A DNA stretch of 64,000 nt from contig RSEH01000101.1 in NCBI GenBank assembly GCA_006503475.1, forward strand, positions 62,001 to 126,000. Direction: 5' to 3'. A model generated the notes under the pieces. It worked only from the letters and a program-made list of their open reading frames with translations. It was not told the origin of the DNA and did not search any database. This document shows positions 54,905 to 64,000 of the stretch, piece by piece. Within the stretch, counting starts at the first letter, position 1; each line of letters opens with the position of its first letter. The DNA is from Stentor roeselii. Its lineage: Eukaryota > Ciliophora > Heterotrichea > Heterotrichida > Stentoridae. A program made the position numbers and the translations under genes.

Positions 54905-57699
54905 TTATCTTCCTTTGATTTTTCTTCATGATTTTCCGAGTCAATCAAGCTCTTCTGCAAGAACTCACTGGGAATTTCTAAAATAATAGACGCTTCCTTG
55001 TCTTTCAGTGATTTTCTTCTACTTTGCAACCTTAAATCAGCGGAGGCCAGATTCGGTTGACTTCTCACCCTGTTGATGGCGCTCGAGCTAGGAGCAGGTA
55101 TTTTTACCCTTTCGATGTCCCAGATGTCTGCAGCGTACTCGTTGATTGTTCTATCACTGGAAAATTTTCCCATCTTTAATGCACCAGCAATTGACATTTT
55201 AAGCCATTGGTCTTTGTGACTGTAAAGCTTATCAGCCTTTTCCTGCGCTTCTAAATACAAATAAAAGTCATGTTTGACAATATAAAAATCATTATTTTCC
55301 AAATTCTCAACAAGCGAAGTGAGTTCTCTCGGATTTCCAATAGTTCCATTCCTAATATAATCAAAGCACTTTCTAAGCCTAGACCCAGCCTGTTCCCGTT
55401 TAGCCCGAATAGCTTCAACTTCATCAACTTTCGCTCCAAAAATAATAATATTATCAATTCCGACCTCTTCTGCGATTTCAACATTGGCCCCATCAAGAGT
55501 TCCAATAATAACAGCTCCATTCATGACAAACTTCATATTGCTAGTTCCAGAAGCTTCAGTTCCAGCCGTAGAAATCTGTTCACTCAAGTCAGTTCCCGGG
55601 ATGATGACCTGTGCATTGGACACATTGTAATTCGGCAAAAAGATAACTTTCATGAGATCACCGACGTCAGGGTCTTTATTGACGACATCTCCAATTGAAG
55701 TAATAAGTTTTATAATTTTTTTAGCTGCGATGTACCCGGGGGCGGCTTTGCCGCCCACCATAAAAACTCTTTTAACAATATGGCCTCGGTTTTCAGGTTT
55801 TGTTTCTTTAATCCAGATATATCTGTAGATCATGTAAAGCGCGAAGAGATGCTGCCGTTTGTATTCGTGGATTCGCTTCACCTGCACGTCGAACATGGCT
55901 TCTGTTGTGATTTCGACCCCGCATTCTTTTTTCACCCACTCGGCTAGTCTTTGCTTGTTTTGTTGTTTTATTGAGTCGAAGTCTGAACGGAACGACGGGT
56001 CTTCGATGTTTGGAAGAAGGTCTCGGAGAAGGTCTAGATTTTTCAACCAGGAATAAGAACCTAAGGCTCGAGTCCAGAGAGATGATAGAAGAGGGTTTGA
56101 ACAGTGGATCCAACGACGAGGCGTCACACCGTTTGTCTTGTTTCTGATCTTTCCTTCGAAGTATTGGTCAAAGTCGTGGAATAAACGGGTCCGTAGTAAA
56201 GTTGTGTGAATCGCTGCTACACCGTTTACTGCGTGAGATGATACCATACAAAGATTAGCCATTCTAATCATCTTCGGTGTAGACTCTTCAACAAGTGACA
56301 TAGAAGCCATGAGTTGATGTCGATTCGGATGATTACAGTACTTTTTATTAACTTGTTCCATGAAGATATGATTAATCAAGTAAATAATTTCAAGATGTCT
56401 AGGAAGCAATCTTCCAAGTAAATCAATTCCCCATTTTTCAAGAGCTTCAGGCATGACAGTATGATTAGTATAAGCAAAGATCTTATGACACAAGTTCCAA
56501 GCCTTCTGCCAAGGAACATTATGCAAATCAACTAAATTCCTCAATAATTCCGGAATACTTATCGCTGGGTGAGTGTCATTCAACTGAATCGCGATTTTAT
56601 CAGGCAGCTCTTCCCAACTTCTTTCCTTTTTCAAAAAGCGTCGCAAGACATCTTGAATAGTTGCAGAGCAAAAGAAGTACTGTTGCTTCAATCTCAGTTC
56701 TTTGCCGGAAGGTGTTGAGTCATTCGGGTAGAGGACGGAAGTGATGTACTCTGCTCGTTGTCTGGCTTCAATCGCTTTGAAGTAGTCTCCTGAGTTGAAA
56801 CTTTGAAAGTCGAATTCATTTGTAGGACGCGCTTTCCACAGACGAAGGTTTATTGTGTTGAATGTGTCGTAACCTGGAATTGGAGAATCGTAGGCCACTG
56901 CTCGAACTGTTTCTTCTGGAATCCATACTGAGACTTCTGTGTTGTTTATTCTTTGCTTTTCAACTCGACCTCCGAAGTGAACGTCGTAACTCACGTCTGA
57001 ACGCTCGATTTCCCAGGGATTCATCTGTGCAAGCCAGTAGTCTGGCATCTCGACTTGGTAGCCTTTTAGGATTTTCTGACGGAATATACCGTAGTCGTAT
57101 CGGATACCATACCCCCAAGCAGGATAATCCAAAGTAGCCAAAGAGTCCAAAAAGCAAGCAGCAAGTCTTCCAAGTCCTCCATTTCCAAGTCCAGGATCAA
57201 CCTCTTCTTCATACAACTCTTCTAATTTAAACCCGAGTTCCTCAAGAGCTTCCCGATACCTTTTTTCAAGATTCAAATTAACCAAAGCATTTTTCATAGA
57301 CCTTCCCATAAGAAACTCAAGCGACATATAATAAACTCTTTTATAGTCTTCAGCAGTGAAGAGTTGTTGAGTATCATTCCAAGATTCAATGAGTCGATCT
57401 CTGATAGACATAGCTGTAGCTCGATAACAAGCATTCTTATCAAAGTTAAACCTAGTCCTAGCCAAAGAGAACTCGACATGCGAGACAATCGAGCTCTGAA
57501 TGGTAGGAATTTCCGAATCAATGTACTCAGCCATCAATTCCCACAACTTTAAATTGGTGGAAGCTTCACGGTCAGCAGGGTAGAACTCAGGTCTGAACTG
57601 TTTCCCAGAAGTCAAGTCACTTCTTAAATTCCGAGAGTCCGAAGGAGGTAAAAAGACTCCTGAACTTGTTGTTTTCATTATATCCATTGGTTGAATCAT
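54901..57699 (-). CDS. Glycogen phosphorylase
   Basis: About 932 aa. The family sequence is strongly conserved: DPGLGNGGLGRLAACF, YGIRYDYGIF, QLNDTHPAISIPE, NHTVMPEALEKW, RIHEYKRQHLFALY, and the PLP-lysine motif TEASGTSNMKFVMNG. It releases glucose-1-phosphate from glycogen in the cytosol. The frame extends upstream to 57807 but without an ATG. Three ATGs (57699, 57687 and 57678) are possible and the first is given. The N-terminus lacks the muscle-type phosphorylation peptide. The C-terminal ~60 residues are an extra charged, Ser-rich tail (RSQPNLASADLRLQSRRKS) that could be a regulatory site. Confidence 0.95.
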   Translation of the reverse strand: MIQPMDIMKTTSSGVFLPPSDSRNLRSDLTSGKQFRPEFYPADREASTNLKLWELMAEYIDSEIPTIQSSIVSHVEFSLARTRFNFDKNACYRATAMSIRDRLIESWNDTQQLFTAEDYKRVYYMSLEFLMGRSMKNALVNLNLEKRYREALEELGFKLEELYEEEVDPGLGNGGLGRLAACFLDSLATLDYPAWGYGIRYDYGIFRQKILKGYQVEMPDYWLAQMNPWEIERSDVSYDVHFGGRVEKQRINNTEVSVWIPEETVRAVAYDSPIPGYDTFNTINLRLWKARPTNEFDFQSFNSGDYFKAIEARQRAEYITSVLYPNDSTPSGKELRLKQQYFFCSATIQDVLRRFLKKERSWEELPDKIAIQLNDTHPAISIPELLRNLVDLHNVPWQKAWNLCHKIFAYTNHTVMPEALEKWGIDLLGRLLPRHLEIIYLINHIFMEQVNKKYCNHPNRHQLMASMSLVEESTPKMIRMANLCMVSSHAVNGVAAIHTTLLRTRLFHDFDQYFEGKIRNKTNGVTPRRWIHCSNPLLSSLWTRALGSYSWLKNLDLLRDLLPNIEDPSFRSDFDSIKQQNKQRLAEWVKKECGVEITTEAMFDVQVKRIHEYKRQHLFALYMIYRYIWIKETKPENRGHIVKRVFMVGGKAAPGYIAAKKIIKLITSIGDVVNKDPDVGDLMKVIFLPNYNVSNAQVIIPGTDLSEQISTAGTEASGTSNMKFVMNGAVIIGTLDGANVEIAEEVGIDNIIIFGAKVDEVEAIRAKREQAGSRLRKCFDYIRNGTIGNPRELTSLVENLENNDFYIVKHDFYLYLEAQEKADKLYSHKDQWLKMSIAGALKMGKFSSDRTINEYAADIWDIERVKIPAPSSSAINRVRSQPNLASADLRLQSRRKSLKDKEASIILEIPSEFLQKSLIDSENHEEKSKEDN

Positions 57700-57714
57700 G
57701 CGAAGGGATATAAT
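57700..57714. promoter_or_regulatory. 15-bp head-to-head gap
   Basis: Sequence between the phosphorylase ATG (57699, minus) and the transporter ATG (57715, plus). It ends GGATATAAT. If the phosphorylase starts at 57687 or 57678, the gap is 27 or 36 bp. Confidence 0.5.
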
Positions 57715-59145
57715 ATGGATAAAATACAGAGGTACTACCTCGGCTTCGCACTTGTCAGAATGGTCACTGGACTTAAAAACTTTTGGGTTTTGACGAAGGA
57801 GTATCACAGGTCGAGACTTTATATGTTTGAGACTCGGGATGATTTGAATCAGCTGGAATTAGTTACGACTTTGACTAATTTGTGTGAGTGTCTTGGGCTT
57901 GTGATGGGGTATTCTGCTTATAAGAGGTTTAGGGTTAGGACTACAGCGATTATCTGCATTTTAGCTACGATTATTGGGTTTTTGAATAGTCATCTTGTCA
58001 CTGATGATAAATTTTTCATGGTCATTTATCCGGCAACTGTTGGGTTTTTCAATGGGATTATTGCGATTATTATTATTTTCCCGTTGTTGAAGGTTTCTAT
58101 TGATAAAGCTGGGTTTTTACTTGGGTTTTCTAGAGCTGCTTTTATTTTTGGAGTGTTTCCTGCGTATGGACTGATTAAAATTGTTAATCCTGATGATGAG
58201 GAGATGGTGATCACTGATAATCAGAAAGGAAATCGCATTATGGCTTATGAGCCTTCACTCATGGGAAGGTTTACTAAAGTAATGTGTTATTACTGCATCA
58301 ACATCTTATGTTTAGGAGTAATCGGTGTCTTGATAATGAACAGAAACCTCAAAGTCCAAAATAAATACTCCAGAGACCAAAACCGAGTAACAAGAAATCC
58401 TGAAACCCAAGAAAATACTGAAACTCTAGAAAAAAATGAAGAGGTTTCAAAAGAGTCAAAGAGAAGAACTTTTTTGAATTCAAATTTAAGCATCTTTGCG
58501 ATTACAGTGATGTACTTCGTGATGTTTTTCCATTACAACTACTACGAAAACTTTTATAACGATCATTCAAATTACAAGAAGTATTCAGAGATAATCTTTT
58601 TAGTGGACATCATCGCTTTGATAATTATAGGAAAGTTTTACGACCTTTTAAGAAAATCAAAAGGATCGAATTACTCTTTTTACTTCAATTTTATATCGTT
58701 AACTGGCTTCGCTCTTCATACAGTAGCGATAAACTACTTCCCAAGTGAAAAAGCGATCATTCTTTACGCTCCTTTTTCAGTTTTGACTAATTCAATTGAA
58801 ATGGTTGTCGTTATGAGCTTGATTAATATCTTTGAACAAGAAGAAAACTTGAAACCTGCACCTAGAGCCATTCAAGCACTTGCAACTTTTTCACTTGTTT
58901 CAGTTGGGCCTGTCATTGCTTGTTTGCTTAATTTATATTGGGAAAATCAAAATTCTGGAAAGAAAAGACTTGGAAGGTCTGATAAGTACAAAGAGCCGAA
59001 TACTTTTGAGATATCTGTTTCAATTGGGATGATTTCTTTTTCATTTTTGTTGTTAGCCATCGCGAACTTTACTAGAAAGGCTCCAATATCTTCAGAGAAT
59101 CTTCAACAGAACCTCTTAAAGAAAGATGACCAAAAAACAGCATAG
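57715..59145 (+). CDS. Major-facilitator-like transporter, 476 aa
   Basis: The ATG at 57715 is used. A TTG 24 bases upstream in the same frame would overlap the divergent gene's leader. About 12 hydrophobic segments in two groups of six (first half to ~residue 210, second half from ~265) are separated by a polar loop rich in Glu/Lys/Asn (~215-260). Segments such as TTAIICILATIIGFL, YPATVGFFNGIIAIIIIFPL and GFLLGFSRAAFIFGVFPAYG fit the MFS fold. No substrate signature was recognised and the typical RxGRR loop motif is absent. The 5' half is G/T-rich and the 3' half C/A-rich. Confidence 0.7.
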   Translation: MDKIQRYYLGFALVRMVTGLKNFWVLTKEYHRSRLYMFETRDDLNQLELVTTLTNLCECLGLVMGYSAYKRFRVRTTAIICILATIIGFLNSHLVTDDKFFMVIYPATVGFFNGIIAIIIIFPLLKVSIDKAGFLLGFSRAAFIFGVFPAYGLIKIVNPDDEEMVITDNQKGNRIMAYEPSLMGRFTKVMCYYCINILCLGVIGVLIMNRNLKVQNKYSRDQNRVTRNPETQENTETLEKNEEVSKESKRRTFLNSNLSIFAITVMYFVMFFHYNYYENFYNDHSNYKKYSEIIFLVDIIALIIIGKFYDLLRKSKGSNYSFYFNFISLTGFALHTVAINYFPSEKAIILYAPFSVLTNSIEMVVVMSLINIFEQEENLKPAPRAIQALATFSLVSVGPVIACLLNLYWENQNSGKKRLGRSDKYKEPNTFEISVSIGMISFSFLLLAIANFTRKAPISSENLQQNLLKKDDQKTA

Positions 59146-59331
59146 TCAAAAATAATAAATTAGATTAAACTATTATCTTGCATGAAAATCACTAAATCCT
59201 TATAAACCTTTTCTTAAACTATCCCAATTTTCTTAAATTTATCATTTGTGTTCAATCAACTTATCAAGACAACTTAAAATTTTTAATCATTTTTTAAATT
59301 CGTAGTCATTTTCTACGTCCAAATAAATACA

Positions 59332-60771
59332 ATGCAACCCAGCTTCGAAAGGGACTCGCTGACAGAAGCTCTTTTTGAGTGGGCTGAGTCATTAGGAGTG
59401 TGGTTAAACCCTAAACTGAGGTACCCAGTGCGTTTTCCCCCAGGGTACCTGGGCATTCAAACGACCGAAGCGATTCTTCCAGGTGAAAGCATTTTATCAG
59501 CTCCGAACCAGTCAATGCTTTCCACAAAGTTCATAAACCACCCATCTTTAGAGCCTCTTTTTACATCAAATCCTTCTCTTTTCTCTATTCCTGATAAGAA
59601 TCATGAAGACAATCGTTTTTTGACTTACTTTCTCTGGGAATACTCGAAAGGTAGGTCTTCATTTTGGTTTACATATTTTGAGTACCTTCCTAAAGACCTT
59701 GAGACTTTAGTTGACTGGACTGATGATGAGCTTCTTGAGTTGCAAGATGATGACTTAAGAATGAATGTAAAGAGAAAAAGGGAAAAAGACTTCAACAACT
59801 ATAACTTGCTTAGATCATCTTACTTGAAGTTTCCAGACCTTTTCTGTGAAGACGACGTAGAAATCCACAGAATTCACTGGGTATGGAAAATAATATGCAC
59901 GAGGTCCTACTCAGGAAAGATTCCTTATACAACTTTAATCCCAATAGCAGACCTGTTTAACCACAGCAACGTAAACACCAACTATTTCTACGGAACAGAA
60001 AAAGAAGAATCTCCAGATGCAGATGATTTAAAACTAGAAGAAAATCCTTATGATGACGACGACCCAATAAACGACACAGAAAAAGTAGTCCAGCTTTCAA
60101 ACCTGAAACTTTACCGACTAAGTCTAGGACCTCCCTCGAAGTTCAACAAGGTACAAATGCAGAAAAACAACGAAATCTTAAAAGAAGCAAAAATTCTAGA
60201 CCAAAAAATATTTCTTCAAAGTAACACCCAAGCAGAAATGACGAGTGCAACTAAAGGAATCAATACTTCTGGAGTAGGAGAGTCAGATACTCACAAGTTT
60301 CGCATGACCTGCAGTAAATTTGAAAGATTTGAAGCAGGTTCTGAAGTGTTTATCAGATACGGGAACTACTCCAACCGTCAGTTGCTGCTTCACTATGGCT
60401 TCGCGATGAAGGACAATTGTTACACTTATGCAAGGATTAAGACCAGTCTCGACTTTTTCTTGAGTCCCAGGCAAAGACAGGACCTAAGCGGAGGGTACAG
60501 CTTGAACGATACTGTTATTTTTAAGGTTAGGAGTAATGAACTGTGTCTTGATATCATTAAGGCCTTTAGAGGGTTCTTGTGGGATATTGACATTCATGAC
60601 TCTGAATCGTTTTTAAATCCGAAGGATAAAGAATTGGAAGAAATCGCTGTGGAAATGACTTTGGACTTCCTTTTTAGAACTTTTCATTCATTTCGGACTA
60701 GTATTGAAGAGGATGAGCAGGAACTGAAGACTGCTGAGTATAAAAAGTACTTCGCCGTATTTGCAAAGTAG
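59332..60771 (+). CDS. SET-domain lysine methyltransferase (SETD3/SETD6/LSMT-like)
   Basis: 479 aa. The split SET domain of the RuBisCO-LSMT/SETD3/SETD6 class is recognisable: YLGIQTTEAILPGESILSAP near the N-terminus, the catalytic core LIPIADLFNHSNVNTNYFY with the Asn-His of the SAM/lysine pocket, then FIRYGNYSNRQLLLHYGF, followed by a helical substrate-binding region. Such enzymes methylate Lys (or His in actin for SETD3) in cytosolic proteins, and the target is unknown. An acidic insertion (~200-300) between SET halves is large. No intron is needed. Confidence 0.85.
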   Translation: MQPSFERDSLTEALFEWAESLGVWLNPKLRYPVRFPPGYLGIQTTEAILPGESILSAPNQSMLSTKFINHPSLEPLFTSNPSLFSIPDKNHEDNRFLTYFLWEYSKGRSSFWFTYFEYLPKDLETLVDWTDDELLELQDDDLRMNVKRKREKDFNNYNLLRSSYLKFPDLFCEDDVEIHRIHWVWKIICTRSYSGKIPYTTLIPIADLFNHSNVNTNYFYGTEKEESPDADDLKLEENPYDDDDPINDTEKVVQLSNLKLYRLSLGPPSKFNKVQMQKNNEILKEAKILDQKIFLQSNTQAEMTSATKGINTSGVGESDTHKFRMTCSKFERFEAGSEVFIRYGNYSNRQLLLHYGFAMKDNCYTYARIKTSLDFFLSPRQRQDLSGGYSLNDTVIFKVRSNELCLDIIKAFRGFLWDIDIHDSESFLNPKDKELEEIAVEMTLDFLFRTFHSFRTSIEEDEQELKTAEYKKYFAVFAK

Positions 60772-61033
60772 GTCACTTATCGACTTGGGGTGAAAAATGT
60801 CATCCTTAAACAAATTCAAATGGTCCAAATGGTCAAAAAGTTCTTAGAAAGATTGAGAAATAGGGAAAATCCCTTTGAAAACGGTAAAAAATAAGTAGAA
60901 TCAGGAGTCAATTCTAGTATTCAAGGGTATATTGAAAGTTTGAAGAAAAATTTAAGTGATGGGAATAGTTAAGCTTAGTTAATCTGAATGATTAGTTCCG
61001 GCTTTTCGGGATTTTTAACTTGAATTGCCTTTT

Positions 61034-62884
61034 CTATCTTTTTATTACTTTTTCGAACTCTTTTAACTTTTCAATGCGGAATTGCTTTTCTTGCCTTTTT
61101 TTCTCTTCTGATTCTCGAAATTGCACCTCAGGTAAGGCTTTGTAGTTCTTTTTACTTAAACTGTACATTTCTTCCTTTGATATCTTCGCACGTTGGCCTG
61201 AGAGAAGCCTGTCAGTTAATTCTGAGCTTTTTTGACGTCTTCTTGGAGGACTTTTTGATTTTTTCTCTGAATTCGTGCCTTTTAAAAGGTTTTTTCTTAT
61301 TTCAATTAACTGGTCTTTAGATTTTTCTTTATGAGTTGATTTTTGAAGGTTTTCTTCGCGAATTTGAAGTTTTTCTGCAGTTTTCGGTTTGCGTTGAAAG
61401 AAAATTTCTGATAAAGGCTTCGAGTCGGTTTCTCCGATTTCAATGAAAACAGGTTTTTTTAGAAAAGTTTCTTCGCTTCGACTGTCGGAGAAGTCCGGGT
61501 CTTGGTTTATGTCGATTGAGTCATCGCCGAAGGTAGGGATGTGCTCTTCTTGGTGAAGGTCAGCGACTGGTTCAGTTTGTGGACTTGTTTCAGAATAAAA
61601 ACCTGGCTTTTCTTGCGTTTTTGAAGAATCTTCATTATTTTTCGTTCTTGATTCTGAGTTTTTTGATGTTTTTTTCTCGTTTTTTTCACTTTTTAAGTCA
61701 TTTTCAGAATTTTTCTCTTTTTTCAGGTTTTCATCAAAATTTTTCTCGTATTCGTCGAATTTGTAGATGAAGTCATCATTTTGTGTAAAACATCTTTGGT
61801 CATCAGTTCCAAATAAAAATGGAAAAGCAGTCTTTTCACTGATTTCAGTTTTCATGTAATGATCCAGGTTGGTTGAAGGGTAAAACGTCGAAGGGTCTTG
61901 ATAAAAGTTGCTTTGATAAACTGGGTAATGAAAAGGGTAGAAACCTTGAAAAGGATAAGCAGGAAAAGGGTGAAAATTTCCAACATTTAATTGTTTATCT
62001 CTTCTTTTCTTGTCTTTTCCTCGTTTTCTATCAGAAGAGGACCTGCAAGTTTTACGGTTTTTTTCAATTCCAGCTTCATTTGGCATCTTTTCCACAGATT
62101 GAACCCTGTCCATATCTCTTAAAATTTCTTTTTTCCCTTTGTCCAGTGCAGGTCTAATTTCAATATTATTCGATTCAATTGTAAACTTTCTTTTATTTTT
62201 CAGCGTTTTTTCCTTTTCAACCTTTTCAACCTTTTCAGCCTTTTCAAATTCCTCATCTTTTTCATTTAAAAAACTTGTAAGTCTTTCTTGAAGTGCTGCT
62301 TTTCCTGTGACAATCCGACTTTTCGGCTTTAAAACACTTTCATGTTTAGGAGATTTGAAAGGATTTGAATTAAAAGAGATCGAAATACTTGGAGCCTCGT
62401 TGTTTTTAGTGCTGATATCAGAAAGGTTGCAAATCGATGTGAAATTGTTGCAGGGTTCAGGTTTTTGATGTTTTGGAGGATTCCTCATCGCTTCCAGGTC
62501 GAGTTTTAGTTGTTGGTACTCTCGGTCGATGTAGGTCTTGAAATCCTCTGCTTCGTGATACAATGGAAAGTCTTCGGGTTTTTCAGAAATTTTTGAAGGT
62601 TTGGGTTTTTCTAGGGTTTTTGTGGCTGGAAACTCGGGCTTTGAAAGAATGTTTCTTTCTTTGTGTCGTCTTCTTGCTTCTTCTAGAAGGTTTAGGTCGG
62701 TTGAAACTGGCTTTGAAGGGTTTTTGGCTTCGTTTAACTGTCTTAGGGTCTCTTCTCGGTCGCGCTCGAGGGACTCGATTTGTAATTGCTTTTCTAGATA
62801 ACGTTGTTTCTATGTTTTGCTTACGAGTTCCCAGATCCTTGACTCGTCGGGTTGATCTCTGAGAAAAGTCCTTTCAGAAAACAT
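61034..62884 (-). CDS. Low-complexity charged protein, 611 aa (1 intron)
   Basis: The spliced product is 611 aa (exons 62884-62825 and 62809-61034). Splicing restores the ATG and a coiled N-terminus: MFSERTFLRDQPDESRIWEL joined to KQRYLEKQLQIESLERDREE. The middle has an aromatic patch (FHPFPAYPFQGFYPFHYPVY) followed by long Lys/Glu/Asn/Ser-rich low-complexity stretches. The C-terminus is a charged helix (VQFRESEEKKRQEKQF). No domain was found. It may be a ciliate cortical, cytoskeletal or RNA-granule protein, which is a guess. Stop TAG. Confidence 0.65.
62810..62824 (-). other. 15-nt intron in the 611-aa protein gene
   Basis: Coding-strand GTAAGCAAAACATAG, phase 0, with an in-frame TAG. Removal links a 20-codon first exon starting with ATG to the main frame. 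Confidence 0.8.
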
Positions 62885-63059
62885 TGTTTTAATATAATCG
62901 AAAGAGGGTATTCCTCGCAATTTACCTAACTTGTATCCCAACTTTTCCAACAGTAGTAAGTTCAGAAATAGCTTGATTATTGTCTTTTAGTTCTTAAATA
63001 TCCAAATAGACATTTAGTAAATCAGAAGTTCTTCTCTATAAAAATAAAACACTTTTACA

Positions 63060-64000
63060 ATGAAAGCTTATGGATACATACACAAAATTGAAAGTGATAA
63101 ATCTTTTGTATACTTCCCTGCTCTTGGATTGTTCGGAACAATGAACTATGTCAATTGTAATCCAAAAGATATCTTTGAATTTGAAAAAATAGATGACCAA
63201 TTATCTTACCCTAAGAAATGTGAAAATTTAAGCCAAGAGTGGGGAAAAATAATTGAAGTGTCATCAGCAACTCTAAAAGTAAAGCTACAAAACTCAATAA
63301 ACTACACTCTTCCAATCCACTTTTTCGTAAAAACAATCGACGAACTTTCCATCGGCCAGCAAGTAAAAACCATAAAAAATTCTCAAGGAATGATAATCTA
63401 CTGCGAAATAGTAGAACCAGTTCAAGAACCAAAAGAAGAAAACGACTACCCGGACACCATAAGTAAGAAGCACCCTTTAAAATCAATGAAAGATTCATTT
63501 AAATTCAATGAAAAGATAAAAAACTCGATCAAAACTCTTCAAAATTTCTATTCTTCATACAGAAAGATAAGAGGAGATGGAAACTGTTACTATCGAGCAG
63601 TAGGATTCGCTTATATTGAATATCTGAGCAGAGGATCTTGCCCTACATCGAAGTTTATCGATTATATCAACACGAGTTCCTCAGAATTTCGACCAGTTCT
63701 CAAGTATTTGTTTGAAATCAAGCAAAGGTTTGGATCCGCTGTTGATTATTGTGAAGAATTGTTCTCGAATAGGCAAAATGACTTGATGCTTGTCAAGGAT
63801 ATCAAAGATCGAGTTGCAAAACATCTTTTAAATGACCCGGAAAAGTTTAAACCTTTTTTAACGCACTCTTTGGAACAAGAAATTCAAAATGTTTTGGAAA
63901 TGGGAAGAGAAGCGGAAGGAGTTCCTTGTAGCTTTATGACGGAGATTCTTGGGATTAGTATACAGAATGTCTTGCTTGATAGAGAAGGCGTTGTGCAGAA
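63060..64000 (+). CDS. Otubain-type OTU deubiquitinase (partial, runs off the right edge)
   Basis: The open frame starts at ATG 63060 and is still open at the window end (313 codons). After an N-terminal ~160-residue region not seen in OTUB1, the catalytic start of an otubain appears: YRKIRGDGNCYYRAVGFAY, with Asp173 and nucleophile Cys176. Further otubain features are FGSAVDYCEELFSNRQNDL and EAEGVPCSFMTEILG. The catalytic His should lie beyond the window. Otubains cleave ubiquitin chains (OTUB1 K48-linked). The N-terminal extension (~155 residues) with strand-like segments (VKTIKNSQGMIIYCEIV) is unusual for the family. Confidence 0.88.
   Translation, partial: MKAYGYIHKIESDKSFVYFPALGLFGTMNYVNCNPKDIFEFEKIDDQLSYPKKCENLSQEWGKIIEVSSATLKVKLQNSINYTLPIHFFVKTIDELSIGQQVKTIKNSQGMIIYCEIVEPVQEPKEENDYPDTISKKHPLKSMKDSFKFNEKIKNSIKTLQNFYSSYRKIRGDGNCYYRAVGFAYIEYLSRGSCPTSKFIDYINTSSSEFRPVLKYLFEIKQRFGSAVDYCEELFSNRQNDLMLVKDIKDRVAKHLLNDPEKFKPFLTHSLEQEIQNVLEMGREAEGVPCSFMTEILGISIQNVLLDREGVVQ

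Noticed and set aside
60772-61033. Short ATG frame near 60800 in the gap after the SET gene
   Set aside because: It stops after 17 codons, and no 15- or 16-nt intron extends it meaningfully.
1-64000. Transposons, LTR or virus-like elements and CRISPR arrays
   Set aside because: No transposase, reverse transcriptase, integrase or capsid-like frame, no long terminal repeats and no spaced identical repeats were seen on either strand.

Overview
The window looks like macronuclear DNA of a heterotrich ciliate, most likely Stentor. I found nine spliceosomal introns of exactly 15 nt. All begin GTA, end AG and carry an A at position 10. Reading frames close with standard stops: of 38 visible stop codons, 24 are TAA, 13 TAG and one TGA. 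That TGA sits directly after the Cys-Cys prenylation tail of a Rab GTPase, so TGA is a stop here. This argues against the related Blepharisma, where UGA encodes Trp. The DNA is AT-rich and very gene-dense: 39 protein genes, two of them cut by the window edges. I see no rRNA, tRNA, CRISPR array or mobile element.

Layout. Positions 1-13 kb hold small genes on both strands: a Rab5/21-like GTPase, WASH subunit 3 (WASHC3/CCDC53), an ankyrin-SAM protein with a CaaX end, a BTB-like protein, two tandem secreted paralogues, a membrane RING-H2 ligase, an F-BAR protein, a second Rab, a repeat-motif protein and an HROB-like OB-fold protein. A 6.4 kb gene at 13.1-19.5 kb encodes a giant secreted leishmanolysin-like (M8) protein in which the catalytic Glu is Gln. 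After a 1.7 kb gap come a myristoylatable beta-propeller protein, an ankyrin protein and a ZZ/NBR1-like protein. Three plus-strand genes (27.2-33.0 kb) end in a mitochondrial ribosomal protein uS9m with a very long N-terminal extension. Eight minus-strand genes then run head to tail from 47.6 to 33.0 kb: kinesin-13, a membrane protein, two unknowns, a mitochondrial PPR-like protein, a P4-ATPase/guanylyl cyclase, an eIF4G-like MIF4G protein and a tail-anchored protein. The right end holds two unknown genes overlapping as TAATG, a CaaX-tailed casein kinase 1, a DExH RNA helicase, a thioredoxin-like ER protein, glycogen phosphorylase, a transporter, a SET methyltransferase, a low-complexity protein and the start of an otubain.

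The genes do not form a single pathway. Two Rabs, a WASH subunit and an F-BAR protein share an endomembrane theme, and the cyclase, the CK1 and the propeller protein suggest membrane signalling. The strongest structural theme is extreme compaction. Start codons of divergent genes lie 15 bp apart, convergent genes share stop-codon bases, and same-strand neighbours are separated by 2, 4 or 8 nt or overlap by 1 nt. Several genes (kinesin-13, F-BAR, PPR, RING, ankyrin-SAM and the 611-aa protein) only become complete once the 15-nt introns are removed.
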